The notes: a model not told the origin generated them from the sequence alone. DNA of 64,000 nt from Cutaneotrichosporon cavernicola (GCF_030864355.1 NC_083393.1:2480001-2544000), one strand, 5' to 3'; positions 20,980 to 31,808 are shown, counted from the stretch's first letter. Translations and numbers: made by a program.

Positions 20980-22224
20980 CTACATCACCGCCGACCGACG
21001 CCACACGCCCTTGATGGAGTTCCGGATACTCCCCATATTCCACATTGCTCCGCGCCTTGTTGACCCTTCCGTCCCCACCCCCATCGCCTGGACATTAGAC
21101 TCAGTCTGTGGATAGACGTTGGCCATAGACATCTGCGATTGAGCTGCGGGTGAGGTGCCACGCGGCTCGCTGACGGTCATGGCCCGATGGATACGCCCAA
21201 ACTGCTCGTTTGTGTACTGCGGCCGCAGGACGTGCGGAATGTACGCCGGCGAAGTGGTGGGTAGGCTGGCGTCTGGGGTGTCCATGGTTGGCGAGCGGGC
21301 AAAGATGTAGCTGAACCGGGCTCTCAGTGTTGAGCGGCGGCGGAGGGGTGCGCCAGACTGAACTGAAGGTTCGTCGGAACTTGGCTCACCAGGAGCAGCT
21401 GGGTGGTCGGTTGTCGGCGCCTCGTTGATTGCAGTTGCCTCGTCGGTCGTGATGTGCTCGCTAGTCTCAGCGGCGCTGTCCGAAGCCGGCTCCTCAATGG
21501 CGATACACTCCTCAACGTGGGGCCGGAGAAGCTCCTCCTGCCAACACACCAGCTCCTCGCTCTCGGTCTCGCTCGGGCAACAAGTATAGAAGACCAACAC
21601 TTCGGTCTCTGACGTGTACGTCGACCCGACCTCGTCGTCTGCGTAGGACTCCGACACTGCCTCGTCGACAACCAAGCTATCATTCGTTTCCCACTCAGTT
21701 ACTGGGCCCAGCTGTTCCGCAATGACGCGCTCGTCCCGCTGTACCGCAGCCAATAACTGGTTACGCAGCTGGACGGGGGTCATGGGGGCCGAGTCGTCCT
21801 CTGAGTCGCTGGATGCTTGGGGTGAGGGGGAGTCTTTGTCATTCCCTGTTAGGAAAGGCATGGTGTCCGTGTCCGTGATGACTGCCTCCCGCAGAGAGGG
21901 AGAGGAGGGGGCTGACCCTGGGATGACGAAGGAGGAGGTAAATGATGGCTCCATGACGAGGGGGGAGTTGGAGAGGGTTGATTGTTCCATGATCGGCGAG
22001 GTGGTGATCGAGGCTGGCTCCATGACGAGGGCGGAAGTGGCGAGGACCGGCGAATTGGTGATGTCTCGAGACGAGGAGACGGAGCCGGGCTCAGCGAGGA
22101 GTTCAGGTGAGGGTGGCAGTTCGAAAAGACTAGCAAGGCGGCGGTGTACTGGATCTTTCCGACGACGATACGAGTTTGCTGGTAGGCTGTTGACCCTGCG
22201 GAGCTCAAAGGCGGACGAGGACAT
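20980..22224 (-). CDS. Uncharacterised acidic, Ser/Pro/Glu-rich protein
   Basis: Intronless ATG-to-stop frame of 414 codons on a strand where it is the clear long frame. I do not recognise the family. The N-terminus (MSSSAFELRRVNSLPAN, then RRRKDPVHRRLASLF) is basic. Residues about 55-105 contain an imperfect repeated SPLVMEPS/SALVMEPA motif. The middle is strongly acidic with EDDSAPMTPVQLRNQLLAAV and clustered Glu/Thr, and the C-terminus is basic again (RRRSTLRARFSYIFARSP and GSIRNSIKGVWRRSAVM). No signal peptide, membrane helix or catalytic motif was seen. Composition resembles disordered regulatory proteins that evolve quickly. The two conserved-looking basic motifs may be short linear motifs. 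Confidence 0.65.
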   Translation of the reverse strand: MSSSAFELRRVNSLPANSYRRRKDPVHRRLASLFELPPSPELLAEPGSVSSSRDITNSPVLATSALVMEPASITTSPIMEQSTLSNSPLVMEPSFTSSFVIPGSAPSSPSLREAVITDTDTMPFLTGNDKDSPSPQASSDSEDDSAPMTPVQLRNQLLAAVQRDERVIAEQLGPVTEWETNDSLVVDEAVSESYADDEVGSTYTSETEVLVFYTCCPSETESEELVCWQEELLRPHVEECIAIEEPASDSAAETSEHITTDEATAINEAPTTDHPAAPGEPSSDEPSVQSGAPLRRRSTLRARFSYIFARSPTMDTPDASLPTTSPAYIPHVLRPQYTNEQFGRIHRAMTVSEPRGTSPAAQSQMSMANVYPQTESNVQAMGVGTEGSTRRGAMWNMGSIRNSIKGVWRRSAVM

Positions 22225-22581
22225 GGTGGACGAAGGATGAGAAAGGGAGAGCAGGCGATTGCGACGGGTTTAAAAGCTCAACGAGCTCAGAGTCTGCGAG
22301 TGCATACTAAAGCTTCCACGAAGATTTTGTATATTCAGTCGAGTCAACACACACACACGCCGTTCCTGTTTCTATTTGGATAACCGTTACGGCTAGTGGT
22401 GGCGAGCGGCGTGTTTGCTACAAGGTGACACCACTTTCATCAAACTAGCAGGCTGAATGGAAAGTACTGCCTTTCCTGCGCGCTGTCTCAGATCCGAAAT
22501 TGGTGGCAGACTCACTTGCCGACTCGAAATTAGACATCAACTCAGTCACCAAAGCAATTCAAAGACCAATGCATTGCTGTG
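22225..22581. other. Intergenic region upstream of the 20980-22224 gene
   Basis: 357 bp; contains a short CACACACAC run near 22347-22357. No gene seen. Confidence 0.4.
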
Positions 22582-23104
22582 CTATACGTCTAACCGTGCT
22601 ACTTCGGTCCCCGAGTCCTCAGATCCGATGCGAGTTAAGCGCCCGTTCGTACTGCACCTGATGTTGGGATAAGACCCGCCACCCATCTTGATTGCCACCG
22701 ACGGCATAGGCGGCTGCACCTGGCCCGGGCGCATACGCCCATCGACTTGCGCGCGTCGCCAACGTGGGATCGGGATCGGACGGGGTCCTACGACCCTTGG
22801 CCCGGCGATCCGCTTCTTAGGAGCCAATGTCGTCTACTCCAGACTTTCTCGTGCGAATGGCTGCGCCATTCTCCGTTCCTCGTGTGCTTCGAGCCGCGCA
22901 CTCGTCTTTTCGCCCTCGACTGAGAGCCAGTCGTTGCCACCCGACGCAGTTTTGTCACAGGGCAGACCCCAGCCAACGCCAGAGATCCACAGCTCCCCTT
23001 CCGCACTCATTGGCGACGGGTACTCTAGTGCGACAGTGGTAGGCTCCGGTGCGATGTCGTCTCCGAGGTCATCACCGGCGTTGTCGGGTAAGGGAAGCTC
23101 TCGT
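22582..23104 (-). pseudogene. Open reading frame interrupted by one in-frame TAG (candidate pseudogene or mis-modelled gene)
   Basis: On the minus strand one frame runs from about 23104 to a TAA-type end at 22582, broken only by a TAG at 22836-22834. The upstream part is acidic and protein-like (PEPTTVALEYPSPMSAEGEL, ISGVGWGLPCDKTASGGN). The downstream part continues in the same frame with KKRIAGPRVVGPRPIPIP and GGGSYPNIRCSTNGR. It may be a decayed gene, a readthrough case or chance openness in GC-rich DNA. A TGA lies just upstream of 23104 in this frame, so any start needs an upstream exon (a CAG acceptor occurs at 23105-23107) or an internal ATG. No family recognised. Confidence 0.3.
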
Positions 23105-23707
23105 CTGTTGTGGCGGCATCCTCAGAGAGGAGACTTGGACTGACTTCCCCCGTTTCGACAGCGAGTGGCGCGTGAGCTCCTGCTCCCAGTTGACGCCATT
23201 GAGCGGCACAGCCCGCCGCTTGGATTCCAGCGACACAGCCTACGGCGATGCGGTCCACGTCCAGAATGTCCACCACAGTGGGCGGAGAATCGCAGTAAGA
23301 CGGGTTCGACCGCTTAGATGCGGATACCACGCCGATGGCACCACGGCGACGAAGGGAGGAGGTTTGCGGGACACTGCTGTGTGAGAAAAGGACGAGTGGA
23401 TGTGTCTGCAAGTACAGGGTGAGAAGCATTTTATTCACTGCTCTCATTTCTCATTTGCAAGGTGCCATCTTGCACCGCGACTCCAAACTCGGCACTCCGT
23501 CAAACGCGAATTGGTTTGCAATGAGACCGGCTGGGGGAATGAGTTGAGTGGCTTGAACCAGAGACGAAGATGAGTGAATGAGTAGATATCAGGCCAACCT
23601 TCACCAGCCCCGCGGGTGACATGTGAGCGAATCGGATGTCGCGCGCGCGAGCTGCTCTCAGTCTACACGAACGTGTGACAGCTGACATCCACATCCGGAT
23701 CTATACT
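23105..23707. other. Intergenic region downstream of the alcohol dehydrogenase gene
   Basis: 603 bp. A minus-strand ATG frame (23447 to 23025, 140 codons) overlaps this part but has no recognisable feature. An inverted GCGCGC-rich stretch lies near 23640. Confidence 0.4.
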
Positions 23708-24915
23708 CTAGTCCATGACAAACACGGTCTTGTTGATCTTGCCCTCGTTGAAGAGCTTGTAGTACTCCTCTGCCTCTTCGATGCCGACCTTGTGTTCGAC
23801 AAAGCTCTTGAACAGCTCGAGATTGTTCTTGAGCACGTCGAGTGCGAGCGGAAAGAACGTGCGCACCGAGCAGCGCCCAAACTGCATCCGAACGTTCTTC
23901 GAGTAAAGCGTGTCCCCGTCAATCTCAAACTTGAGGTTGTGCACGCCAACGCTCGAAACTGCACCGTATGGCCGCACGTACTCGAACGCAGCGTTGAGTG
24001 CAGATCCGTGCCCCACGACTTCGAGGACTGCGTCGGCGCCCCGCCCATCCGTCGCGGCCAGCACGGCATCCTTGAGCTCTGAAGCCGACAGCGCAATCGC
24101 ACCATGCTTCTCCGCCACTGCAAGGCGCGACGCGTTCAGGTCGGTCGCGAATACCGTCTCGAATAGCGTCGTGGCGCTCGAGATGGCGCACAGCCCAACA
24201 GGCCCACAGCCGATCACGATAGCTACCCCCTTGCGCTCGACCCGGCCGGCCTTGAGGTCTGCGAGCGACCATGGCGCATCCGCGTCCTCGTCCAGCAGTC
24301 GCCTTGCATTGTACGCGCATGAGTACCCTGTCGGCAGAATGTCCGTCATGAGCAACGCAACGTCCTCTGGCAGCTCCTCGGGGAATGGGAACAGCATGCT
24401 GTCTGCCAAAGGGAGGCGAAAGAACTCTGCCTGTCCGCCCGTGAGGCAAAAGTTGGACGTACACCTCGACGTGTACCCCTTGTCGCAGTAGAAGCAGCTC
24501 CCTGGTGTCAGCACGAGCACTGCACTTTCTCTCCTCCAAAATGAAGCAGAGTTCCCAGACGCACCACATGACACGGAGAATGGAGAGATGACGTGATCGC
24601 CGACCTGGAACTGCTTTACCTCTGAACCGGCCTCGACGATCGTCCCGACTACCTCGTGACCCATGACAAACGACCCGTCGTCGGCGTCACCGCGGTAGTA
24701 GTGCAGGTCGGAGCCTGTGCCATCAGTTTATGCTGTACAGTGCGACAAAGGGTCGGTGCCTCGGACTTACCACACAGGCCCGCAACGTGTACCTTGATCA
24801 GCACGTCCGTGTCAGCCTTGAGGCGTGGGATCGGCACTTCCTCGGCGGCGACGACGCCGGCGCGCTTGAGGACGACGGCCTTCATGGTCTTTGGACGGGA
24901 GGAGATGGGGGCCAT
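23708..24915 (-). CDS. Zinc-dependent medium-chain alcohol dehydrogenase
   Basis: Predicted cytosolic NAD(P)-dependent MDR dehydrogenase acting on an alcohol or polyol; the substrate cannot be told. Exons 24915-24771, 24714-24565 and 24501-23708 total 1,089 nt (362 aa), the usual MDR length. The catalytic-zinc region shows VHVAGLCGSDLHYYRG and GHEVVGTIVEAGSEV. The structural-zinc loop shows CGSCFYCDKGYTSRC with four cysteines. The Rossmann fold is marked by GVAIVIGCGPVGLCA. The C-terminus reads FNEGKINKTVFVMD. The 63-nt intron 2 lies exactly before the structural-zinc cysteines, is a multiple of three and has no stop, so an unspliced message would insert 21 residues there. The ATG at 24915 is used; a second in-frame ATG lies at 24885. 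Confidence 0.9.
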
Positions 24916-26622
24916 GTCTTCTCGATGGCGCTTGAGAGAGAGATGGAGAGAGCGCCGAGGTCGAGAGTGACAAAGACGACAGAGGAGAGCAAGAGTTGAA
25001 GAATGAAATGAGCCACGGCCAAGGCTCCAAGTAACGAACGGTTCACGTCGGTATGGGTATGGGTCGAGTTGTTCAGTGGGCAAGCTCGGCGAGAACAAAG
25101 AAGTCGGATTCCTGGAGCACCTGACCGTACCTGGCGTATACCTGGAGCCTAAGAGGGAGTTTCCCTGAAGCTGGTAGGTTAGAGTGAGTCAGAGTTAGGA
25201 TCTTGGTGCCAAGTTAACCAAAGCTTACAACAATCACGCAACCACACTGCCCTCTGCCTCCGGTGCCTGATAATTGGATCAGATCTGGTCAACCACCAAG
25301 TACAGATCTCAATGGTATTTCCCTCATTGCTCATTCAGAATGTATCCTGCGTTCGAATCAGACCAGCGATAAACCCCTAAGAGTGCACCAGTTGGTCACG
25401 GCTCCCAACGCCAGTGTTACAGTGTTGAAACGGGTTACTACATCCCGACGCCCCCAGTTTCCCCACACGCCACCAAGGCTCGCAATGAATTACGTGAGCC
25501 AGCTCCATATATGGCACAATAGAACAAGAGTGTTGTGCGCACCGGTGATCACATTGCACAGGCCCACTTTAGCGTTATGGCGCCATATTCCTGACTTTAG
25601 GCCTCTCAAGGTCTCAAGGCAGCAACTCGCCATAAACGGCAAAGTGTACTGCGGTAAGCTCCTTAATGTCACCTCCACAGCCTCGATGCACGTTGTTTCC
25701 TTTTGTACCCGCGCATATCCCCGGAGAGCTTGGAGTCCACCAGGGAGTGACTATTGCCAACAACCTAACAACCGGTCAGCAGCTAGCGAATAAGTAAGGA
25801 CCTTCAAGAGAAGTGTGACGAGAAGCATGAAACAATGGAGACAGCATACATTCGGAACAAGCTATGACAACGACGCGGCATTTCCTGTTCTGTCAGCAGA
25901 GTCCAAGACGACAGATGGGAGGATCAGGATAATGATATCTAGATTTAATCACAGCCGAAGCTAAGCAACAGCCTTCTAGAATGATGGTCATCACGGAGTG
26001 CGCCAGGCGCAGGGATGGAGAGACACTCACGTATGCGGAGGCTCGATCCACCTGGTGTAGATCTACCAGAGACACACCAGCTGGATCGAAGAGGGCCTTG
26101 AGCGGCCTCGGGAGATGGGAGATGGATATGGAAATGGGAGATGGAAAGATGTTAGAACTTCTGGATGGCGCGACGGATTTTTGATGGAGCGACGGGAGCA
26201 AATATCTCGCGCCGATGGAGGTGGAGGTGGAGGTGGAGGTGGAGGTGGAGTGGAGGTAATCGATGCTGATCCTCGCGTGCATTTGGCAATCCGCTTCGTC
26301 GTACATCCACGGCTATGGGGTCACTGGTCCATCAGGTGATGAGTAGATACATGGATTCCGAGATCCCGGCGAGCTTGACGCAAGTGACGTCGCCTGGTAT
26401 TGTGCCAATCTTAGTATGAGATTGTAAGACGCGACATGACGCATATCTTGAGGCGGCGCGCCGATCTTAACTCCCCACACCACAGCCCGTTCACACTTTG
26501 TACATCGTGGCCGAAGGTCTGGGACCACGAGTGCTTGTTAGCGTGTCTCCTATTTCCTGCGCATAATAACCCACGCACTCATTCATAGTACCTTCACAGG
26601 GATACAATACATAGCTCACGCG
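24916..26622. other. Gene-poor 1.7-kb interval
   Basis: No supported coding sequence. A plus-strand frame at 25263-25793 starts near an ATG-poor region and has no domain features. A GGAGGT array lies at about 26213-26257. A TGCGTTCGAATCAG string near 25347 resembles a tRNA B box but has no matching cloverleaf. Confidence 0.5.
26213..26257. repeat. GGAGGT hexamer microsatellite
   Basis: About seven tandem GGAGGT/GGTGGA units in non-coding DNA. Confidence 0.85.
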
Positions 26623-27754
26623 CTACTGACGAGACCCATTCACACCGTTAGGCATGTTGGGAACAGGCGGCGGAACGCCGTCGTCCTGCTCGTCATCGAC
26701 CTCTTCCTCTTCTGCCATCTCGCGACTCTTCTTGAGCGCCAGCGCGGCCTCCTGCCCGTAGTGCATCGCACGCTTCTTCTCAAAGTCGCGTTTGTGAGCC
26801 CGCGCCTCGTCGTCGAGCTTCTCGTCATCGCTGTCTGCAAACACCTCGCTGGCACCGCTCACGCTGTTCGAGCGCTGAGCGTTGCCCGACGTGTTGGCGT
26901 AGGTTGCGCCCAGCGCGGCGGGGATCGTCTCGACGTCGTGCGTGTGCGACGACTCTCCCGGACGCACGGGGTACGCATGATCAGGTAGAGAGAAAGACGC
27001 CGAGCGGGACGACGAGGACGAAATCGACGGCCGGCGCGCATTCACCTCAGTGTTGTCGCGCGTCATCGAGCGCGTGGGACTGGGGTTAGTTGGAAAACCA
27101 CAATACCAGTTCATGCACACACCTGTGGGGACCTCCCTGAGAAGAGCTGGCCGAGGACGGCGGAGCAGGGCGCGAGGCATCGAGCGGGTCGACTTCCAAG
27201 TCAAGGTCGGGCACATCTGTAATGTCAGCTTAGCGTTTGCCCCTATCTCACCTCCGATACCAAGTACAACGTCGTTGACAGCGTCGTAGCGGACAAAAGG
27301 CGTCTTGGGCTCATCAATCTTCCTGAGGCGTAAGTGTGTTTCAGTTGGTGAGAGGGAAGGTAGGTGGCGGTCCGTCTCCGGAATCGACAGCCCAGGCCAT
27401 GCACACGCACATCAAGGAGTCCTTCTGGATCTCGGTTAAGGCAATATTGGCCTCATCCCACGACAGGCTGCTGTCAGCTTGGTGTCACGTCACGCCGACG
27501 ACGCACTGCTCCCTATCCTTGGCGTCATTGGGGGAGCGCAAGGGGTTCTTAAGGATGCCACGGGTGGGCGCGGGCCGGTCTGCGCTGTTGAGGTTCTCCG
27601 CTCCGCCCTGGATGGGGAAATCGGGGTCGACGTTGGGGTTGTTGGGGTCGCCGTACGGCTGCTCTGTAGCTAGCTCGGTGGAGGGAGCCGAGGGCATGGT
27701 GAGACCGGTTGGGTGGTCGTGGGTCTCACTGTATGGTGGCCTGTCGCCCGACAT
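26623..27754 (-). CDS. GLC8: Protein phosphatase 1 regulator Glc8 (inhibitor-2)
   Basis: Glc8/IPP-2 binds protein phosphatase 1 (Glc7) and controls its activity and maturation. Five exons: 27754-27507, 27470-27411, 27322-27252, 27216-27123 and 27079-26623. They sum to 930 nt (309 aa) with all phases consistent. All three inhibitor-2 signatures are present in order: PTRGILKNPLR (the GILKN motif), LSWDEANIALTEIQKDSLM followed by KIDEPKTPFVRYD, and the helical FEKKRAMHYGQEAALALK block that docks at the PP1 active site. The protein is longer than the usual roughly 200 residues because of Ser-rich spacers. An upstream in-frame ATG at 28000 would add 82 low-complexity residues and is not favoured. 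Divergent from calnexin. Confidence 0.9.
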
Positions 27755-28034
27755 GGCAATTGGACTTTTTGGCGGGTGAGAGAATGTAACCAGGTGTACA
27801 AGGATGGAGATGTTGTTGAGGAGCGAGCGCTTTGATTGTTGAGCGATGCGAGCTAGACGGTTGAAAGAGACAAGTGGCGATTGGAACGAGGTCGTCCTCG
27901 TAACCTTGGGGGGGTGGGGAGGGGCTGGGGTGGTGATGGGTGGGTGGGGTAAGTTGGACCACCACTCACTACTGGTAGATGCTTGTTGGTTGCTCTCCAT
28001 TCCAGGCCTATCGCCCTGACCTATGTCCTCTGTC

Positions 28035-28102
28035 CCATGGCCTTATGGCCTTATGGGCCTATGGGCCTATGGGCCTGTGGGCCTGTGGGTCTGCGGGCCT
28101 GT
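28035..28102. repeat. Degenerate decamer array (GGGCCTATGG-type)
   Basis: Successive units change gradually from GGCCTTATGG through GGGCCTATGG to GGGCCTGTGG, about six to seven copies. Confidence 0.75.
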
Positions 28103-28439
28103 GCTCCTTGATCAATGATCCATGAACATAAAACCATGCCCCATGATGTCATGAACATATGGGCACATGGCCAGATGCAGCTGTTTATGAATAGGTGCGC
28201 TAGTTGGGGCATGGTTCTTCATGCCTATTGCAATGCATATCGTGTTCGTAGGCACGTTTTCAACCAGACTCTGGGATTTCTTCGGTCTAGATCTAGATAT
28301 CTAGACCCTCCCCTGAATGCCGAGTTCCTGGTGATGAGCCACCTGGGTGCCGAAGGTGGAGGGTGGAGGACGGGAGTATTATTCTGATTACCCAGTCGCG
28401 TCCCATAGTCGCGACCCTCACCGTAACCTTGAACGGCTC

Positions 28440-28447
28440 TGACGTGG
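28440..28447 (+). promoter_or_regulatory. Putative unfolded-protein-response element TGACGTGG
   Basis: TGACGTGG, the core bound by XBP1/Hac1-type bZIP factors, sits 142 nt upstream of the calnexin ATG; two CCACGT half-sites follow at about 28471 and 28480. Location ahead of an ER chaperone makes regulation by the UPR plausible. This is inference from motif and position. Confidence 0.5.
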
Positions 28448-28588
28448 CCCATACCACAGCCTCCCAACTTCCACGTCCTCCACGTTGACTGGTCACCTTG
28501 ACATCGGCTCTCTGTTAAACCACCCGCTTTGCCATCTTAACTTCCACCCTCTCTCCACCCCATTCACCCAAACTCACGCTCCTTGCAA

Positions 28589-30404
28589 ATGCGTCCCCAA
28601 AACGTCGTTTCCGCAGCGGGCACCGGCGCCCTAATGCTGGCAGCGTCGGCTGTCGCCTCGGATGTTGCCTTCACCGTAAGTTGGACGCGTCTCGGCGTGT
28701 GCGAGAACAATGTCACCTGGTCCATTCAACAGTCCCCAATGTCTCATCTTACGCGCACCACTCTACATCTGACTAGCCCCGCTGACATGCCAGCCTTCTA
28801 ATGCCAAGGCGCCGTTCGTCGAGCAGTTCCTTGAGGCTCAGATCCCCGAGTCCCGCTGGACCGTGTCGCGCGCGACCAAGCAGACTCCCGTCGGCGATGA
28901 GATCATGTCTTACGTCGGCACCTGGGCGATCGAGGAGCCCGAGGTCTTCCCCGGCCTCAAGGGCGACATGGGTCTTGTTCTGAGTGAGTACCAACATTGC
29001 CTGTACGACATGACAAATTGACCCTGACCGTGCACAGAGTCCAAGGCGGCCCACCACGCCATCTCGACCCTCTTCCCCAAACCCATCGACCCCAAGGGCA
29101 AGCCTCTGGTTGTTCAGTACGAGGTCAAGCTGCAGAAGGGCCTTGAGTGTGGCGGCGCCTACATCAAGCTTCTGACCGACTCGTCGGAGGGCGGCATGAA
29201 GGCTGGCGAGGAGTACACCGACAAGACCCCGTTCACCATCATGTTTGGTCCCGACCGCTGCGGCCAGACCAACAAGGTCCACTTCATCTTCCGCCACAAG
29301 AACCCCGTCACCGGCGAGTGGGAGGAGAAGCACTTCTCCAACCCCCCGCTCCCCAAGATCACCAAGACGACTGCCCTCTACACTCTGGTCGTCAACCCCG
29401 ACAACACGTTCAAGATCCTCATTAACGACGAGGAGGTGTCGTCAGGCAACCTCCTCGAGGACTTTACTCCTCCCGTCAACCCTTCCGCTGAGATTGACGA
29501 CCCCGAGGACCACAAGCCCGAGGACTGGGTCGACGTCGAGAAGGTCGAGGACGCGGCTGCTTCTAAGCCCGAGGACTGGGACGAGGATGCGCCGCTCATG
29601 ATCATCGACACTGACGCTGTCAAGCCCGAGGACTGGCTCGAGGACGAGCCCCTCGAGGTCGCCGACTCGGACGCCGAGAAGCCCGAGGAGTGGGACGACG
29701 AGGAGGACGGCGACTGGGTCGGCCCCGTCGTTCCCAACCCCAAGTGTGCGGACATCTCTGGCTGTGGTCCCTGGACCCAGCCCAAGATCGCCAACCCGGA
29801 GTACAAGGGCAAGTGGGTCCGCCCCATGATCGACAACCCGGACTACAAGGGCCCTTGGGCTCCTCGCAAGATCGCGAACCCCGGGTTCTTCGAGGACAAG
29901 CAGCCCGCTGACCTTACCCCTATTGGCGGTGTCGGCATCGAGCTCTGGACCATGACCGAGGATATTCTCTTTGACAACATCTACATTGGTCACGACGAGA
30001 AGGCGGCCAAGGACTTTGCCAAGGAGACGTTCCACATGAAGCAGCCCCTCGAGAAGGAGGCTGAGGGCTCGGTCGAGGAGGACGAGGAGGAACAGCCTCT
30101 CACCTTCGCCGACAAGGCGCGTGTCCGCCTCTTCCAATTCATCAACCTCGCCCAGGTCGACCCCGTTGGTGCGATCAAGACCATGCCTGAGGTTCCTGGT
30201 GTCATCATCGCTCTCGTTGTCGGTCTTGTCGGCCTTCTTGCCACCCTCTTGGGCCTCACCTCGGCCGCCAAGGAGCCCTCCAAGCCGGTCGTCACCAAGA
30301 AGGCCTCGGTCAAGACGGCACCTGCCGCCGAGGCCAAGATTGAGGAGATCAACGACGACGACGAGCCCGTGAAGAAGCGCACCACCCGTAGCAGCCAGCA
30401 GTAA
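28589..30404 (+). CDS. CNX1: Calnexin, ER membrane lectin chaperone
   Basis: Calnexin binds monoglucosylated N-glycoproteins in the ER and assists their folding. Exons 28589-28675, 28794-28983 and 29038-30404 total 1,644 nt (547 aa). A signal peptide ([12 protein letters not shown]) is followed by the globular lectin domain with [20 protein letters not shown] and MFGPDRCG. The P-domain has four type-1 repeats (HKPEDW, SKPEDW, VKPEDW, EKPEEW) and three type-2 repeats ([15 protein letters not shown] and relatives). After [15 protein letters not shown] comes one membrane helix ([20 protein letters not shown]) and a cytosolic tail ending RTTRSSQQ without KDEL. Strong codon bias suggests high expression. 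A TGACGTGG element lies upstream. Confidence 0.97.
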
Positions 30405-31310
30405 AAGGTTCGCGCTAGTGTAGCAACAGCCTGCCAATATGACGTGATCTAGTAGAGATGCGTCCGGATGTATCTATGTCATCGCGAAGTGAGAAGCAGA
30501 TGAATCAGGTCGTGGCAAGGCCAGTGACGAGCTGAAGGAAGGCAGGGTCGTCTGCACTGTTAATGATTCTGGAAAATGGTACCCAGCACGTCGCATTTGT
30601 CGTTTACGCCTTATGATCGTCTTGGGTGCAATTGGGTGAATGAGCGAAGCACGTGGAGTGTCAACATGCGCAGTCATGCGTGGAATAGACATGGCGCACG
30701 CCGCTGAGGACATTCTTGATTCACATGATCACATTACGGTCCATGATCCATGATGCCATGATCACACGGCCAGATGAGAGTTCAAGATCGCCCAACATCG
30801 GTGCCTGACACCATGTGCGAATTATCGCAACTACTTTTCGGAAGCTACCACGTGAAAACTTAACGCCGAAGTTCAATCACGTGACGATGAAGTTCGCCCC
30901 GCTGGCTGGCCCCAGTTTGGTTGGCATTGACGCAGGAGGTCGCACTCAACCGTCAAGCAGCTTCAAGTGAGTGGCGTGCAGCCGCCATCGACCGTCGACC
31001 CCGAGCCCGCGAACCGCCCACGTCGTCGAGAGAGAAGAGAGATATCGCGCGCGCACCCTCAGCGGAGGATTGGGAGGGAGGTGTGACTTGGGGAGCAACT
31101 TTGAAGGTTTCCTCGCCGCACCTTCCTCCCACGCGGCACCAACATGAAGCGCGGTGAACGCATCTGCGATCTTCTGTCTGTTGCGGTGTTGGTACTGGTG
31201 TCAATGTCGTTGTGCGCGAGAGAGAGAGCGACGACGTGGAAGCGGCAAGCTTGTTCGGGCTCGATATGCTGGTGGCAGGCGGACAAGGAAGGACGTGACT
31301 GACCGCAGAA
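30405..31310. other. Calnexin 3' flank and eL34 promoter/5' leader
   Basis: 906 bp without a gene. A cluster of CATGATC/GATCATG motifs lies near 30724-30770. Sequence just before the eL34 ATG (CTGACCGCAG then the ATG) looks like a branch site plus acceptor, so a 5'-UTR intron is likely. Confidence 0.5.
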
Positions 31311-31808
31311 ATGGCCCAGCGTGTTACCCTCCGCAAGCGCACGCCTTACAACACCACCTCCAACCGCAGGCGGGTTGTGAAGACCCCCGGTGGCAAGCTT
31401 GTTGTCCACCACATCAAGAAGCTTACCGTGAGCTGAGTCACTCGGTACAAGTAGCTAACAACAGTCGGCGCCCAAGTGCGGTGACTGCGGCAACGCCCTC
31501 GCTGGTGTCCCCGTCCTCCGCCCCCGCCAGTGTGAGTCGCGCGCGTTGGAGAGAGAGAGAAGGTCTTGTTGATCTCTTGGGTTGTCGGATCGGCAGGAGG
31601 ATCAGAAGAGGGATAGAGGGTGCACGGAAAACAATACTCACACGCAGACGCCACCATCTCGAAGCGCCAGAAGTCGGTTTCGCGCGCTTACGGCGGCTCG
31701 GTCTGCGCCGGTTGCGTCAAGCAGCGCATCACCCGCGCTTTCCTCATCGAGGAGGCTACCATCGTCAAGCGCGTCCTCAAGGCCAAGGCCGCCGCCTCGA
31801 AGAAGTAG
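31311..31808 (+). CDS. RPL34: 60S ribosomal protein eL34
   Basis: Component of the large ribosomal subunit. Exons 31311-31427, 31465-31531 and 31648-31808 total 345 nt (114 aa). It starts [20 protein letters not shown], has the zinc-ribbon-like CGDCG and VCAGC pairs (four Cys), and ends in a Lys/Ala-rich tail KAKAAASKK, all standard for eL34. GTGAGC and GTGAGT donors, CAG acceptors. The ATG lies four bases after an apparent acceptor, pointing to a leader intron. Confidence 0.95.

Larger units (their letters stand above)
27755..28588. promoter_or_regulatory. Bidirectional spacer between glc8 and calnexin
   Basis: 834 bp between two divergent ATGs. It holds a degenerate 10-bp array (GGCCTTAT/GGGCCTATGG) at about 28035-28102, ATGATCCATGA-type motifs, a TCTAGATCTAGATATCTAGA palindrome near 28287-28306 and a UPR-like element at 28440. 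Confidence 0.55.

Noticed and set aside
23025..23447. 140-codon minus-strand ATG frame
   Set aside because: Could not be spliced in phase to the neighbouring protein-like frame, and no family features are present.
25263..25793. 176-codon plus-strand frame in the 1.7-kb spacer
   Set aside because: No domain, mixed composition, no splice-consistent extension; likely chance.
29442..30437. Minus-strand frame of 331 codons opposite calnexin
   Set aside because: Antisense shadow of a highly biased, repetitive coding region; composition (LVLG repeats) mirrors the P-domain codons.
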